Shown: positions 15,664-24,118 of the stretch, one piece after another
Layout of the letters: each line of letters opens with the position of its first letter
Position numbering within the stretch: position 1 is the first letter of the stretch
NCBI GenBank assembly: GCA_009929735.1
Contig: RZZU01000003.1
Coordinates: 1-64,000, forward strand
Direction of reading: 5' to 3'
Source: Clostridia bacterium
GTDB lineage: Bacteria; Bacillota; Clostridia; Lachnospirales; Anaerotignaceae
Length of the DNA: 64,000 nucleotides
The notes under the pieces: generated by a model
The model's database searches: none
What the model was told of the DNA's origin: nothing
The model's input: the letters and a program-made list of their open reading frames with translations, nothing else
Translations under genes and position numbers: made by a program

Positions 15664-17669
15664 TAGCTAATCCCACTTCCGCTGGGGAAATCCTTCTTTT
15701 CGGTGGTCAAAAGACTCAAATTGCCGTTTCCGTCATCGGCGCAAAGAATCATGCCATAGGATAGTTCGCCCATCATTTTTCTTGGCTTTAAGTTATAGGC
15801 AACGACTACCTTTTTGCCTACCATTTCTTCGGGTGTATACCACTCTTTAATGCCGGAGAAGATGACCCGTTCTTCCTCGCCCAAGCGCACGATGCTACGC
15901 AAAAGCTTCTTAGAGCCTTCTACAACAGCACTTGAGAGTACCTCGCCAACTTGAAGCTGTACCTTGCAGAAATCCTCAATGGAAATTTCAGCAGGATATT
16001 CGGGTTCGTCATGCTTCTTCTTTTCTTCTTTCTTTTCTTCCTTTTTTTCCTCGACCTTTTCTTCTTTTGCTTGATTTGCTACGGCGGTGGACTGTGAAGC
16101 TTTAATTGCAGCTTCAAGCTCTGCCAGTTCTTTTTTCATATCAATACGAGGGAAAAGGGTTTCGCCTTTTTCTACTTTTAATGTAACAGGCAATAAGCCC
16201 CATTGTTTTGACATATCCCAATCCACAAGTTTGCTGTCGATATTATACTGCTTCCAAATTTTTTCGGGTGTATTGGGGACAAAAGGCTGAATCAGGATGG
16301 AAATAATTCTGATGCTTTCGGCAACATGGTACAAAGCGTTTGCCAATTCGCCTTTTTTTGCTTCATCCTTGCAAAGAATCCAAGGCTGGGTTTCGTCAAT
16401 ATATTTATTTGTTCTGCGAACCAAGTTCCAAATTTCCACCAAAGCATCGCTAAAAAACATTTTTTCCATAGCCGCTTCGACCTTTTCAGCAGTACCTAAG
16501 GCCATTGTTTCCAATTCTGCATCAAAGGGTGTTTCTGTGCGGGCATCAGGCAGCTTGCCGCCGAAATATTTTTCGATCATACCAACGGTTCTGGAAACGA
16601 GGTTGCCCAAATCGTTTGCCAAATCGGAGTTGATGCGCTGAATTAAAGCTTCATTATTAAAGTTGCCATCCTGTCCGAAAGCGACTTCTCTTAATAGGAA
16701 ATAGCGAACAGCATCTACGCCGTATTTTTCTACCAAAACGTTAGGATCAACAACGTTGCCGACGGATTTTGACATTTTGCCGCCGTTAATAACCAACCAG
16801 CCATGACCAAAAATTTTCTTGGGCAGAGGCACATTCAGTGCCATCAGCATTGCAGGCCAGATAATGGAATGGAAACGAACAATTTCCTTACCTACGACAT
16901 GAATGTCTGCGGGCCAGTATTTTTGAAACAGGCTGTCGTCATCGGAACCGTAGCCCAAAGCGGTGATGTAGTTGGAAAGAGCGTCAATCCAAACGTATAC
17001 AATATGCCCGGGATCAAACTCAACAGGAATACCCCATTTAAAAGAGGTACGGGAAACCGCCAAATCGTCCAGACCCGGCTTCAAGAAATTGTTGATCATT
17101 TCATTCAGGCGGGTATTAGGCTGCAAAAACTCTGCATTTTCTTCCATGTGTTTCAAAATACGATCCTGATATTTGGAAAGGCGGAAGAAGTAGCTTTCTT
17201 CCTTTACCAATTCTACGTCACGGCCGCAGTCGGGACACTTGCCATTTACCAGCTGATGCTCGGTAAAGAAGGATTCGCAGGGTGTGCAATACCAGCCTTC
17301 ATAGGAGCTTTTATAAATATCGCCCTGTGCATAAAGCTGATTGAAGATTTTTTGAATTGCCTTTACATGATAATCATCGGTGGTACGGATAAATTTATCA
17401 TAGGAAATATTCAAGGTTTTCCAAAGCTCCTTGATGCCAACAACCACAGGATCAATATAGTCCTTTGGCTCCAGCCCTTGGCTGTTTGCAATACGCTCGA
17501 TCTTTTGACCATGTTCATCTGTGCCTGTAAGAAACATAACGTCATAGCCACGCAGTCTTTTATAACGAGCCATGGTATCTGTTGCCACGGTGCAATAGGA
17601 ATGACCGATATGCAGCTTATCACTGGGGTAATAAATGGGTGTGGTGATATAAAATTTTTCTTTTTCCAC
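15663..17669 (-). CDS. metG: Methionyl-tRNA synthetase with C-terminal tRNA-binding domain
   Basis: MetRS charges tRNA-Met with methionine. The 668-residue protein has the class I HIGH signature HIGH at residues 20-23 and KMSKS in GGKMSKSVGN near 300. One zinc knot pairs CTPC with CPDC (about residues 128-147). After the anticodon-binding helices, a Lys/Glu-rich linker (KEEKKEEKKKHDE) joins a C-terminal OB-fold EMAP-like domain (about 560-668, VQLQVGEVLSS) that dimerises and binds tRNA. AAGGAGAGAAAAACAGTG precedes the ATG. A Met-specific T-box lies upstream, so expression should rise when tRNA-Met is uncharged. The tatD gene is overlapped by one base downstream. Confidence 0.97.
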   Translation of the reverse strand: MEKEKFYITTPIYYPSDKLHIGHSYCTVATDTMARYKRLRGYDVMFLTGTDEHGQKIERIANSQGLEPKDYIDPVVVGIKELWKTLNISYDKFIRTTDDYHVKAIQKIFNQLYAQGDIYKSSYEGWYCTPCESFFTEHQLVNGKCPDCGRDVELVKEESYFFRLSKYQDRILKHMEENAEFLQPNTRLNEMINNFLKPGLDDLAVSRTSFKWGIPVEFDPGHIVYVWIDALSNYITALGYGSDDDSLFQKYWPADIHVVGKEIVRFHSIIWPAMLMALNVPLPKKIFGHGWLVINGGKMSKSVGNVVDPNVLVEKYGVDAVRYFLLREVAFGQDGNFNNEALIQRINSDLANDLGNLVSRTVGMIEKYFGGKLPDARTETPFDAELETMALGTAEKVEAAMEKMFFSDALVEIWNLVRRTNKYIDETQPWILCKDEAKKGELANALYHVAESIRIISILIQPFVPNTPEKIWKQYNIDSKLVDWDMSKQWGLLPVTLKVEKGETLFPRIDMKKELAELEAAIKASQSTAVANQAKEEKVEEKKEEKKEEKKKHDEPEYPAEISIEDFCKVQLQVGEVLSSAVVEGSKKLLRSIVRLGEEERVIFSGIKEWYTPEEMVGKKVVVAYNLKPRKMMGELSYGMILCADDGNGNLSLLTTEKKDFPSGSGIS

Positions 17670-17802
17670 TGTTTTTCTCTCCTTTTATGTGTGATCAAAA
17701 TGGCGGTACTTGTCCGATTTTTGAGCAAGAAACGAAATAGAATGAATGTCTTGGGTGTTACGCATGGTTTTGCAAAGTCTTTCATGCAATAAACTTTATG
17801 AA

Positions 17803-18085
17803 ACAAAAAAACCGTCCTTTAAAAATACAAAGGACGGTTATTCACCGTGTTACCACCTTAATTCGTCTTTTCTTCGCAAAAAAGACCTCAGCAGGTACAA
17901 TCGTACCATTGCGCTTTAACGGGCGCCAAACGTCGCAGCCTAAAGAAATGAATCCTTCGGTGCGCAGCTCCAAGACCATGTTCAACGGGGGCTTCTGTAC
18001 CTTTTTTCAGCGAAGGCAACTATTGCCTTTAAGGCTCTCTTTCACACAGCATTCCGTTTACTCTTCTTTTCACAGCCATTTTATC
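17803..18085 (-). promoter_or_regulatory. T-box leader of metG, Met (AUG) specifier
   Basis: On the minus strand a stem I begins with GAAAGAGAGCC. The specifier region reads GAAC-ATG-GTC with ATG at 17979-17977 (Met). The T-box sequence AAGGTGGTAACACGG follows (complement of 17845-17859). A terminator, AACCGTCCTTT...AAAGGACGGTTTTTTT (17804-17840), completes it. The T-box core departs from consensus AGGGTGGNACCGCGG at three positions. The base after UGG is U, which fits the A discriminator usual for tRNA-Met. Confidence 0.92.
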
Positions 18086-18094
18086 ATATATAGA

Positions 18095-18124
18095 ATTTTA
18101 CTATAACTCGAAGAACTCTGTCAA
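18095..18124 (-). promoter_or_regulatory. Sigma-A promoter of the metG T-box transcript
   Basis: On the minus strand TTGACA (complement of 18119-18124) and TAAAAT (complement of 18095-18100) lie 18 bases apart, just upstream of the T-box. Confidence 0.7.
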
Positions 18125-18158
18125 TAAAAAAGCCTTGTTTTTCCACTTTTTTTGCCCT

Positions 18159-19274
18159 TTATTTCAAATTATCGGGATTTAAAACCGCAAGCTCGGGCAG
18201 AACAAAAATACCGTCCTTACGAATCAGCTTATCATCAAACCAAATTTCGCCACCGCCGTATTCGGGTGTCATAATCAAGACCAAATCCCAATGGATGGCA
18301 GAGTGATTGCCGTTAAAGGCATCATCATAGCAGTTGCCGGGGGTAAAATGGATGCTTCCGGCGATTTTTTCGTCAAATAAAATATTGTTCATGGGTTTTG
18401 TGATAAAAGGGTTTACGCCGATGGCAAATTCCCCAACGTATCTTGCGCCTTCGTCGGTATTAAAGATTTTTTCCAAACGCTCCTTGTCATTTCCGTCGCA
18501 GTCAATAATTTTACCGTCCTGAAAGGTTAATTTTACCTGCTTAAAGGTAAAGCTATTGTATTCCGAAGGGGTATTATAGGTAATAACGCCATTGATGGAA
18601 TTTTTGACAGGGGCGGTATAAACCTCACCGTCGGGGATATTGCATCTGCCTGCGCACTTTACTGCGGGAATATCTTTGATGGAAAAGGTGAGATCTGTAT
18701 CTTTAGCCACAAGGCGCACCTTGTCGGTTTTGTTCATCAGTTCTGCCAATGGATTCATCGCCTCGTTCATTTTGCTATAATCCAAATTGCAAACGTTAAA
18801 ATAAAAATCCTCAAAATCTTCTAAGCTGGTATGAGCGGATTGCGCCATGCCATTTGTAGGGTAGCGTAAAACCACCCATTTTGTATGAGGCACACGAATG
18901 CCATGATGCACAGGGTCGGTGTAGAAACGGTTTTGCATATCCAGCTTTTCGTTTGGCACGTCGGACTGCTCCGTGATGTTATCTTCGCCACGAACTCCGA
19001 TAAAGGCGTCCATCTGCTCCATCAAGCGACCGTCCACTTCAGCCATCATTTTTTGCTGTTCCTCCGATGCACCCAAAAGCAGTTCTCTTTCCAATGAATT
19101 CGTCATGACCTGTAAAAAAGGAATGCCTTCTGCTTTATAGACCTCCTTGATGATTTGCTTTACCAAGGGAATGGGGTGAACGCCATTGCAATTAATGAGT
19201 AATTTTTCACCTTTTTGGAGGCGGCAAGAATAGTTTACTAAGTTATATGCTAAGGTTTTTAGTCTTTCGTCCAA
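18159..19274 (-). CDS. M29-family metallo-aminopeptidase (AmpS/AmpT-like)
   Basis: This is a cytosolic thermophilic-type (M29) aminopeptidase that removes N-terminal residues from peptides. The 371-residue protein retains the metal-site pattern near its end (GNHSAIHWDLVLI, with the H-x4-H-W-D arrangement). N-terminal MDERLKTLAYNLVNYSC and AYNLV-type helices resemble AmpS. It is slightly shorter than the ~410 residues of the founding members. Translation appears to start at TTG 19274 behind AAGGAGCTGATTTA. A promoter lies upstream on the minus strand: TTGAAA (complement of 19332-19337) and TATAAA (complement of 19308-19313), 18 bases apart. It is probably transcribed separately from metG. Confidence 0.88.
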   Translation of the reverse strand: MDERLKTLAYNLVNYSCRLQKGEKLLINCNGVHPIPLVKQIIKEVYKAEGIPFLQVMTNSLERELLLGASEEQQKMMAEVDGRLMEQMDAFIGVRGEDNITEQSDVPNEKLDMQNRFYTDPVHHGIRVPHTKWVVLRYPTNGMAQSAHTSLEDFEDFYFNVCNLDYSKMNEAMNPLAELMNKTDKVRLVAKDTDLTFSIKDIPAVKCAGRCNIPDGEVYTAPVKNSINGVITYNTPSEYNSFTFKQVKLTFQDGKIIDCDGNDKERLEKIFNTDEGARYVGEFAIGVNPFITKPMNNILFDEKIAGSIHFTPGNCYDDAFNGNHSAIHWDLVLIMTPEYGGGEIWFDDKLIRKDGIFVLPELAVLNPDNLK

Positions 19275-19365
19275 ATAAATCAGCTCCTTTGTTTGATTTC
19301 TATAATATTTATAGGTAGTATTTTACACTTTTTTCAAGATTTATGCAAAAAAAATATACTGTAAA

Positions 19366-19395
19366 TTGACAAAATACTAAAAAAGCGGATACAAT
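19366..19395 (+). promoter_or_regulatory. Sigma-A promoter of the NifX-like/yqeG genes
   Basis: A perfect TTGACA at 19366-19371 and TACAAT at 19390-19395 are separated by 18 bases. Confidence 0.7.
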
Positions 19396-19422
19396 AACCA
19401 TATGTTTTAAGAATCGTTTTGG

Positions 19423-19481
19423 ATAAGCCTCTGTTTGTAAGGCAGGACGAGCATTCGTGCATTCGGGAGGATAAGGCTTAT
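19423..19481 (+). promoter_or_regulatory. Hairpin leader upstream of the NifX-like gene
   Basis: ATAAGCC 19423-19429 pairs perfectly with GGCTTAT 19475-19481. It encloses about 45 bases with AGGC, GCATTCG-T-GCATTCG and CGGGAGG segments. It lies between the promoter and the GTG start of the next gene. No known riboswitch class is recognised. Confidence 0.35.
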
Positions 19482-19537
19482 GTGAAACAAAATAAAATAG
19501 GAAATTATTACCATGGTCTTTGACTGGGGGGATTTTG

Positions 19538-19885
19538 GTGCGTGTAGCAATACCCACAAGGGATGGACAAATTGAAGCTGTTTTTTCAAGGGCTGAGGAA
19601 TTTACCATATATGATGTGGAGATTGAATTGGTGAAATCAAAGGGGATTGCGCCCCTTCGGGGGAAGGAGCTGGGAAAGTTTTTCGTAGATGAGGCAATTA
19701 ATGCGGTGATTTGCGGAAGGATACGCTCCGGTTCTCGCAATATTTTGCGCCTAAAGCACATTGAGCTGACTTACGGCGTCAGCGGAGAAGCGGATGATAT
19801 TATGATTCGTTATTTAAGCGGCGAACGACTGGGCAATATAGATGAAAATGCCTTTTGGAGCAAGGCAGAAGAAGGGTTGGAGTAA
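19538..19885 (+). CDS. NifX/NifB-like dinitrogenase Fe-Mo cofactor family protein
   Basis: The 115-residue protein is a single NifX/NafY-type domain (VRVAIPTRDGQIEAVFSRAEEF...). The fold binds Fe-S or Fe-Mo clusters in nitrogenase maturation, but stand-alone members are widespread in anaerobes that lack nitrogenase. The one cysteine in the middle (NAVICGRIR) is not in a cluster motif. No nif genes are present here. The start is GTG 19538 with GGGGGGAT 6 bases upstream; an upstream ATG in the frame has no such site. YqeG follows after one base, so the two are translationally coupled. The function is unknown. Confidence 0.7.
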   Translation: MRVAIPTRDGQIEAVFSRAEEFTIYDVEIELVKSKGIAPLRGKELGKFFVDEAINAVICGRIRSGSRNILRLKHIELTYGVSGEADDIMIRYLSGERLGNIDENAFWSKAEEGLE

Positions 19886-19886
19886 A

Positions 19887-20393
19887 ATGATTTTAGAACG
19901 GTTTTTCCCGGATATTTTTGTAAAATCGGTTTATGAGCTGCCTTTGGCGGAGTTGAAAGCGAGGGGAATCAAAGGGCTTGTATTTGACATTGATAATACA
20001 GTGGCACCTTTTGATGTTGCCGAGCCTGATGATGATTTGATTGAGCTGTTTGTTTTTTTAAAAAAGCAAGGTTTTCGCCTGTGCATTCTTTCCAACAATA
20101 ACAGGGAGCGTGTGCAGTTGTTTAATAAAAATTTGAAAACACTGGCGGTGGATAAAGCAGGAAAGCCTGGTGTGAGGAAGCTCAAGCTTGCATTGGCAAA
20201 GCTGAAGCTTTCTCCCCAAAATACGGCAATTGTCGGGGATCAGATTTTTACGGATATTTGGTGCGGACATAAGGCGGGACTGACCTGTATTTTAACCGCA
20301 CCGATTTGTAATCGTGATCAGCTGGTTACAAAGGTGAAAAGAGGAATAGAGAAACAAGTATTAAAGGTATATTTTAATCGGGAACGGAAATAA
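19887..20393 (+). CDS. yqeG: YqeG-family HAD phosphatase
   Basis: The 168-residue protein belongs to the HAD IIIA subgroup of phosphatases. The nucleophile motif is GLVFDIDNTVAPFD (about residues 30-43), motif II is ILSNNN near 66 and motif III/IV IVGDQIFTDIWCG near 112. In Bacillus yqeG lies in a ribosome-biogenesis cluster (yqeG-yqeH). Some relatives are phosphatidylglycerophosphate phosphatases, and PGP phosphatase is a reasonable alternative role. ATG 19887 is preferred because GGTTGGAG of the preceding gene lies just upstream; the longer frame would overlap that gene. Its partner here is the NifX-like gene, not yqeH. Confidence 0.85.
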   Translation: MILERFFPDIFVKSVYELPLAELKARGIKGLVFDIDNTVAPFDVAEPDDDLIELFVFLKKQGFRLCILSNNNRERVQLFNKNLKTLAVDKAGKPGVRKLKLALAKLKLSPQNTAIVGDQIFTDIWCGHKAGLTCILTAPICNRDQLVTKVKRGIEKQVLKVYFNRERK

Positions 20394-20426
20394 AAATAGA
20401 AAATACCTTATTTTATCAAGTTTTTA

Positions 20427-20455
20427 TTGAAATATAGAACCTTTTCTATTAAAAT
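20427..20455 (+). promoter_or_regulatory. Sigma-A promoter of efp
   Basis: TTGAAA 20427-20432 and TAAAAT 20450-20455 are 17 bases apart. The resulting leader of about 210 bases up to the efp ATG is unusually long. It contains an AAGCAC...GTGCTT hairpin around an A9 run (20510-20545) and GCGTT-GAAA-AACGC near 20582-20595. I recognise no riboswitch in it. Confidence 0.55.
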
Positions 20456-20674
20456 GTAAAAGGATATGCTTTTTTTTCAGAAAAGCAAGCAGGATTGGTT
20501 AACGGACGAGGGAAGCACACGAAAAAAAAAGACGTGCTTGCGAAGGAAAACAGAGGAGTAATGCTCAAGCTGATTTCAAGGGCGTTGAAAAACGCTGTCT
20601 GTTATAAATGCAATTTTAAAAAATTGTAAAAATGAATTTTGACTGAACGCAATGATTTTGAGGAGGAAATACGA

Positions 20675-21238
20675 ATGATTTCTGCAGGTGAATTTAGAAA
20701 TGGTGTTACAATGGAATACGAAGGCGCACCTTATGTGATTTTGGAATTCCAGCACGTTAAGCCCGGCAAAGGTGCGGCGTTTGTGCGTACAAAAATTAAA
20801 AATCTGAAAACTGGAGCTGTTTTGGAAAAAACGTTCAGACCGACAGAAAAAATGCCTAGAGCTCATATCGAAAGACAGGATATGGAATATCTTTACAACG
20901 ACGGTGATTTGTATCACTTCATGAACTCCGCAACCTATGAACAAATCGCAATTAATGCAAGCGAGGTTGGCGATTTCTTAAAATTTGTTAAGGAAAATGA
21001 AGTTGTTAAAATTCTTTCTTACGACGGTCAGGTTTTCGGTATTGAACCTCCTTTGTTTGTGGAATTGAAAATTACAGAAACAGAACCCGGTTTTGCAGGC
21101 AACACAGCACAGGGTGCTACAAAGCCCGCAATTTTGGAAACAGGCGCACAAATTCAGGTGCCTTTATTCATCAATCAGGATGAAGTGGTTAAAATTGACA
21201 CAAGAACAGGGGAATATTTAGGCAGAGCAAGCTCCTGA
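20675..21238 (+). CDS. efp: Translation elongation factor P
   Basis: EF-P enters the ribosome E site and relieves stalling at polyproline stretches. The 187-residue protein has the KOW-like domain I ([16 protein letters not shown]) with the tip loop [14 protein letters not shown] near residues 28-41. The tip lysine is Lys34 in PGKGAA, where beta-lysylation or 5-aminopentanol modification occurs in other bacteria. Two OB domains follow, ending in the signature ...[24 protein letters not shown] lies 5 bases before ATG 20675. No epmA or epmB is present in the window, so the modification state is unknown. Confidence 0.97.
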   Translation: MISAGEFRNGVTMEYEGAPYVILEFQHVKPGKGAAFVRTKIKNLKTGAVLEKTFRPTEKMPRAHIERQDMEYLYNDGDLYHFMNSATYEQIAINASEVGDFLKFVKENEVVKILSYDGQVFGIEPPLFVELKITETEPGFAGNTAQGATKPAILETGAQIQVPLFINQDEVVKIDTRTGEYLGRASS

Positions 21239-21389
21239 TCAATCATAAAGGGGTTTGCGAGAATTCCTGAACCCAAGCGGATGTGTGAAAAACTCCGCCT
21301 GCTATGCGTAAAAGCAATGGAGCATTTTTGTTTGTGATCTTGGCAGAAATTTGTATCATCCTGAAAGCAGGAAAAGGGGGCTTTTTGAC

Positions 21390-21743
21390 ATGGAATACTT
21401 TGAAAAAAAAATCACTTATCTTCGGGGTCTGTGTGATGGAAGCGGCTTTGACGAGGCCAGCAAGGAAGGCAAGATTTTCCACGGTATGTTAGAAATTATG
21501 GATGATATGGCATTTATGCTGGAAACCTTCATGGACGACGAAGATATGGAATGCTTGGATGAGAGCGAAGACGAAGATGGGGAGGATCAGCCAATCTTTT
21601 TCTATTCTTTCATTTGTCCGAACTGCGGCGAGGAGCTGGATGTGGACCAAGAAACAATGGAAAGCGTAACCGAAATCCAATGTCCCAAATGCGGGAACGG
21701 GATTCCCATCGGAACAGCTGATGCGGATTCGCTCACGTTTTAA
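21390..21743 (+). CDS. Small acidic protein with zinc-ribbon tail (CD1247-type)
   Basis: The 117-residue protein has an N-terminal helical, acidic segment (YFEKKITYLRGLCDGSGFD, then a run rich in Asp and Glu). A C-terminal zinc ribbon CPNCGEELD...CPKCGNGIP follows, with two Cys-X2-Cys pairs. It resembles a conserved clostridial family whose N-terminal domain is named after Clostridioides CD1247, often found next to efp; this is from memory. A start at 21390 is chosen because GGGGG lies just upstream (AAAAGGGGGCTTTTTGAC). It probably shares the efp transcript, ending at the terminator after 21745. The function is unknown. Confidence 0.75.
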   Translation: MEYFEKKITYLRGLCDGSGFDEASKEGKIFHGMLEIMDDMAFMLETFMDDEDMECLDESEDEDGEDQPIFFYSFICPNCGEELDVDQETMESVTEIQCPKCGNGIPIGTADADSLTF

Positions 21744-21744
21744 A

Positions 21745-21784
21745 AGAAAAAGGGTTCGACAATTTGTCGAACCTTTTTCTTTTG
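21745..21784 (+). terminator. Terminator of the efp operon
   Basis: AAAAAGGGTTCGACAA, loop TT and TGTCGAACCTTTTTCTTTT form a long perfect hairpin with a T-rich tail. From here to the promoter at 22073 I see no gene; the 290 bp are AT-rich. Confidence 0.9.
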
Positions 21785-22072
21785 CAAAAATACTTCGTCG
21801 GAAGGACTGCGTTTTGGTGAAAGATTTTTCTGACAAAATGTGGGGATATTTTTGATTATGATAGAAAAATCAAAGTATCACTTTGGCAAAAAACATCAAG
21901 CTGTCATGTCGAAATTTGTTTTTGTGTAAAAATAGATTCTGATTGCAAAACGGAGATAGACATTTTGCTTGTACATAAAAGCACTTGATACAAGTCTCCT
22001 TGTGAAAATATCCAGAAAAAACAGCCTAACGATAGGAAAAGCGAGGGAAACTACCAAAAAGTTTTTTATGTA

Positions 22073-22101
22073 TTGACAAAGATACAATTTCGTCGTAATA
22101 T
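22073..22101 (+). promoter_or_regulatory. Sigma-A promoter of the trpB2 T-box transcript
   Basis: A perfect TTGACA at 22073-22078 and TAATAT at 22096-22101 are separated by 17 bases, just ahead of the T-box. Confidence 0.8.
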
Positions 22102-22107
22102 TTATCC

Positions 22108-22381
22108 AACAAACCGATGATGGAGAGAAGTACTTTCAAGAAAAAACAACAGAGAGCTGCCGAGGGTGGAAAGGCGGTGTGGATTTTTGGAAGGAATGGA
22201 CTCCTGAGGGCAAGCAGAAGGTTTAGTATGCAAGCCGGAGCAGATACTCCGTTACCAACGAGGGCATATGTTAGTATGTTATGAGAGGGTACTTTTTTTG
22301 TACCAAGCCGGGTGGCACCGCAGGAGTGAATATTTGCTCTTGTCCCTGCAAAGAAATTTGTGGGGACAGGAGCTTTTTTGT
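22108..22381 (+). promoter_or_regulatory. T-box leader, Trp (UGG) specifier
   Basis: The leader has stem I starting ACAGAGAGC and the specifier region GAA-TGG-ACTCCTGAGG, with TGG at 22197-22199 (Trp). The T-box core is AAGCCGGGTGGCACCGC at 22305-22321. A terminator, GCTCTTGTCCC...GGGACAGGAGCTTTTTTG, spans 22337-22380. The variable base after UGG is C, which fits the G discriminator usual for tRNA-Trp. Uncharged tRNA-Trp should therefore switch on the downstream gene. Confidence 0.95.
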
Positions 22382-22445
22382 TGCAAAAAAGCAGGATCTA
22401 TTCCCCAACAGGCGGAAAAACAGCGAAAAGAGAGGAGCAAAAAAT

Positions 22446-23828
22446 ATGAAAAAGAATGAAATTCCATACAAAATTTATCTGGATGAGCAGGAGATGCCAA
22501 AGCAATGGTACAATGTGCGTGCGGATATGCAGAAAAAGCCCGCACCCCTATTAAACCCCGGCACATTGGAGCCAATGACAGCGGAGGAGCTGGCACCGGT
22601 ATTTTGTGAAGAATTGGTACAGCAGGAGCTGGATAATACAACACCATATATCGATATTCCACAGGAGATACAGGATTATTATAAAATGTATCGTCCCTCA
22701 CCGTTGGTTCGGGCATATTGCTTAGAGGAAAAGCTGCAAACACCAGCAAAGATTTATTATAAATTCGAGGGTAACAATACCAGCGGCAGTCACAAATTGA
22801 ATTCAGCCATTGCACAGGCCTATTATGCGAAAAAGCAGGGGCTTGTGGGCGTGACAACAGAAACGGGTGCGGGTCAGTGGGGAACAGCATTATCCATGGC
22901 TTGTGCATATTTAGGGTTGGACTGCGATGTTTACATGGTCAAGGTTTCCTATGAGCAAAAGCCTTTCCGCAGAGAGGTTATGCGTACCTACGGCGCAAAG
23001 GTAACACCTTCTCCCTCCATGACAACAGAGGTCGGCAAGAAGATTTTGGCAGAGCATCCAAATACCACTGGCAGTTTGGGATGCGCAATTTCTGAAGCGG
23101 TTGAGGCTGCGGTAACGAGAGAAGGCTACCGTTATGTATTGGGCAGCGTGTTAAATCAGGTGCTTTTGCATCAGTCTGTCATCGGGCTGGAGGCAAAAGC
23201 CGCTTTGGATAAATACGGCGTGGTTCCTGATATGATTATCGGTTGTGCAGGTGGCGGTTCGAATCTTGGCGGCTTGATTTCTCCTTTCATGGGGGAAATG
23301 CTCAGAGGGGAACGGAATTATCGTTTTATTGCCGTAGAGCCTGCATCCTGCCCAAGCTTAACAAGAGGGAAGTATGTGTATGATTTCTGCGATACAGGTA
23401 TGGTAACACCCTTGGCGAAGATGTATACCCTGGGCAGTGGCTTCATTCCATCTGCAAATCATGCAGGGGGGTTAAGATACCATGGCATGAGCCCTGTTAT
23501 TTCCGAATTGTTCCATCAAGGCTTGATGGAGGCACGTTCCGTCGAACAGACGGCAGTATTTGAAGCGGCAGAGCTGTTCGCAAAAGTGGAGGGTATTTTG
23601 CCTGCACCTGAAAGCGCACATGCAATCCGTGTGGCGATGGATGAAGCGTTGCACTGCAAGGAAACGGGCGAGGAAAAAACCATTCTTTTTGGTTTAACAG
23701 GTACCGGATACTTTGATATGCTTGCATATGAAAAATTTAATGATGGTGTGATGAGCGATTACATCCCTACCGATGAGGACTTGGAAGAAGGCTTTGCCGG
23801 ATTACCGAATATTCCTCAAAATAAATAA
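22446..23828 (+). CDS. trpB2: Tryptophan synthase beta-like protein TrpB2
   Basis: This PLP enzyme condenses indole with serine (or O-phosphoserine in some relatives) to give tryptophan. The 460-residue protein is longer than TrpB1 and carries the TrpB2 pattern. It has an N-terminal extension, FEGNNTSGSHKLNSA with the PLP lysine in SHKLN near residue 116, ETGAGQWG near 142, the phosphate loop GCAGGGSNLGG near 272, and a long insert before the C-terminus. ATG 22446 lies behind AGAGAGGAGCAAAAAAT; the frame extends upstream through the T-box but that part is not coding. No trpA or other trp gene adjoins it. With its Trp T-box, salvage of free indole is the likely role. Confidence 0.92.
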   Translation: MKKNEIPYKIYLDEQEMPKQWYNVRADMQKKPAPLLNPGTLEPMTAEELAPVFCEELVQQELDNTTPYIDIPQEIQDYYKMYRPSPLVRAYCLEEKLQTPAKIYYKFEGNNTSGSHKLNSAIAQAYYAKKQGLVGVTTETGAGQWGTALSMACAYLGLDCDVYMVKVSYEQKPFRREVMRTYGAKVTPSPSMTTEVGKKILAEHPNTTGSLGCAISEAVEAAVTREGYRYVLGSVLNQVLLHQSVIGLEAKAALDKYGVVPDMIIGCAGGGSNLGGLISPFMGEMLRGERNYRFIAVEPASCPSLTRGKYVYDFCDTGMVTPLAKMYTLGSGFIPSANHAGGLRYHGMSPVISELFHQGLMEARSVEQTAVFEAAELFAKVEGILPAPESAHAIRVAMDEALHCKETGEEKTILFGLTGTGYFDMLAYEKFNDGVMSDYIPTDEDLEEGFAGLPNIPQNK

Positions 23829-23839
23829 TCAAACCTTGG

Positions 23840-23884
23840 ATTTCGTAAGGACCTCCTTTTTTGGGAAGTGCTTACGAAATTTTT
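23840..23884 (+). terminator. Terminator after trpB2
   Basis: ATTTCGTAAG (23840-23849) is a perfect inverted copy of CTTACGAAAT (23871-23880), followed by TTTT. Confidence 0.85.
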
Positions 23885-23893
23885 ATTATAATT

Positions 23894-24000
23894 AGGGCAA
23901 AACTGCACAATTCCCAGCTGATGCTTTGCATACCCATCTGTTTGCATCTTTTTCTTCAGCCTGCACATCTGGGCACGCAGAATGATGTGGTGTAGCATTA
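23894..24000 (+). repeat. Foldback (MITE-like) element, degenerate copy A
   Basis: AGGGCAAAACTGCACAATTC and CCCAGCTGATGCTTTGCATA match copy B at 32781. The internal CCCATCTGTTTGCA and the right arm CTGCACATCTGGGCA also match. The right terminus is eroded and the centre is shorter than in copy B. Confidence 0.65.
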
Positions 24001-24118
24001 GGAAGTAAAACGCAAAAAAATCCGTGAATTTGGATTGGGTCCAGATGTATGAAACTTCTTGCGGCGAAAGCACGTTTATGCTAGGCTAGAGGTATTCGTA
24101 TGTGTTCGAGGTGGGGAA

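Noticed and set aside
16803..17792. 329-codon plus-strand open frame opposite metG
   Set aside because: It is the reverse of the MetRS gene, including its HIGH and zinc region, and has no supporting signals.
22281..22445. 55-codon extension of trpB2
   Set aside because: It spans the T-box core and terminator. ATG 22446 has its own ribosome binding site.
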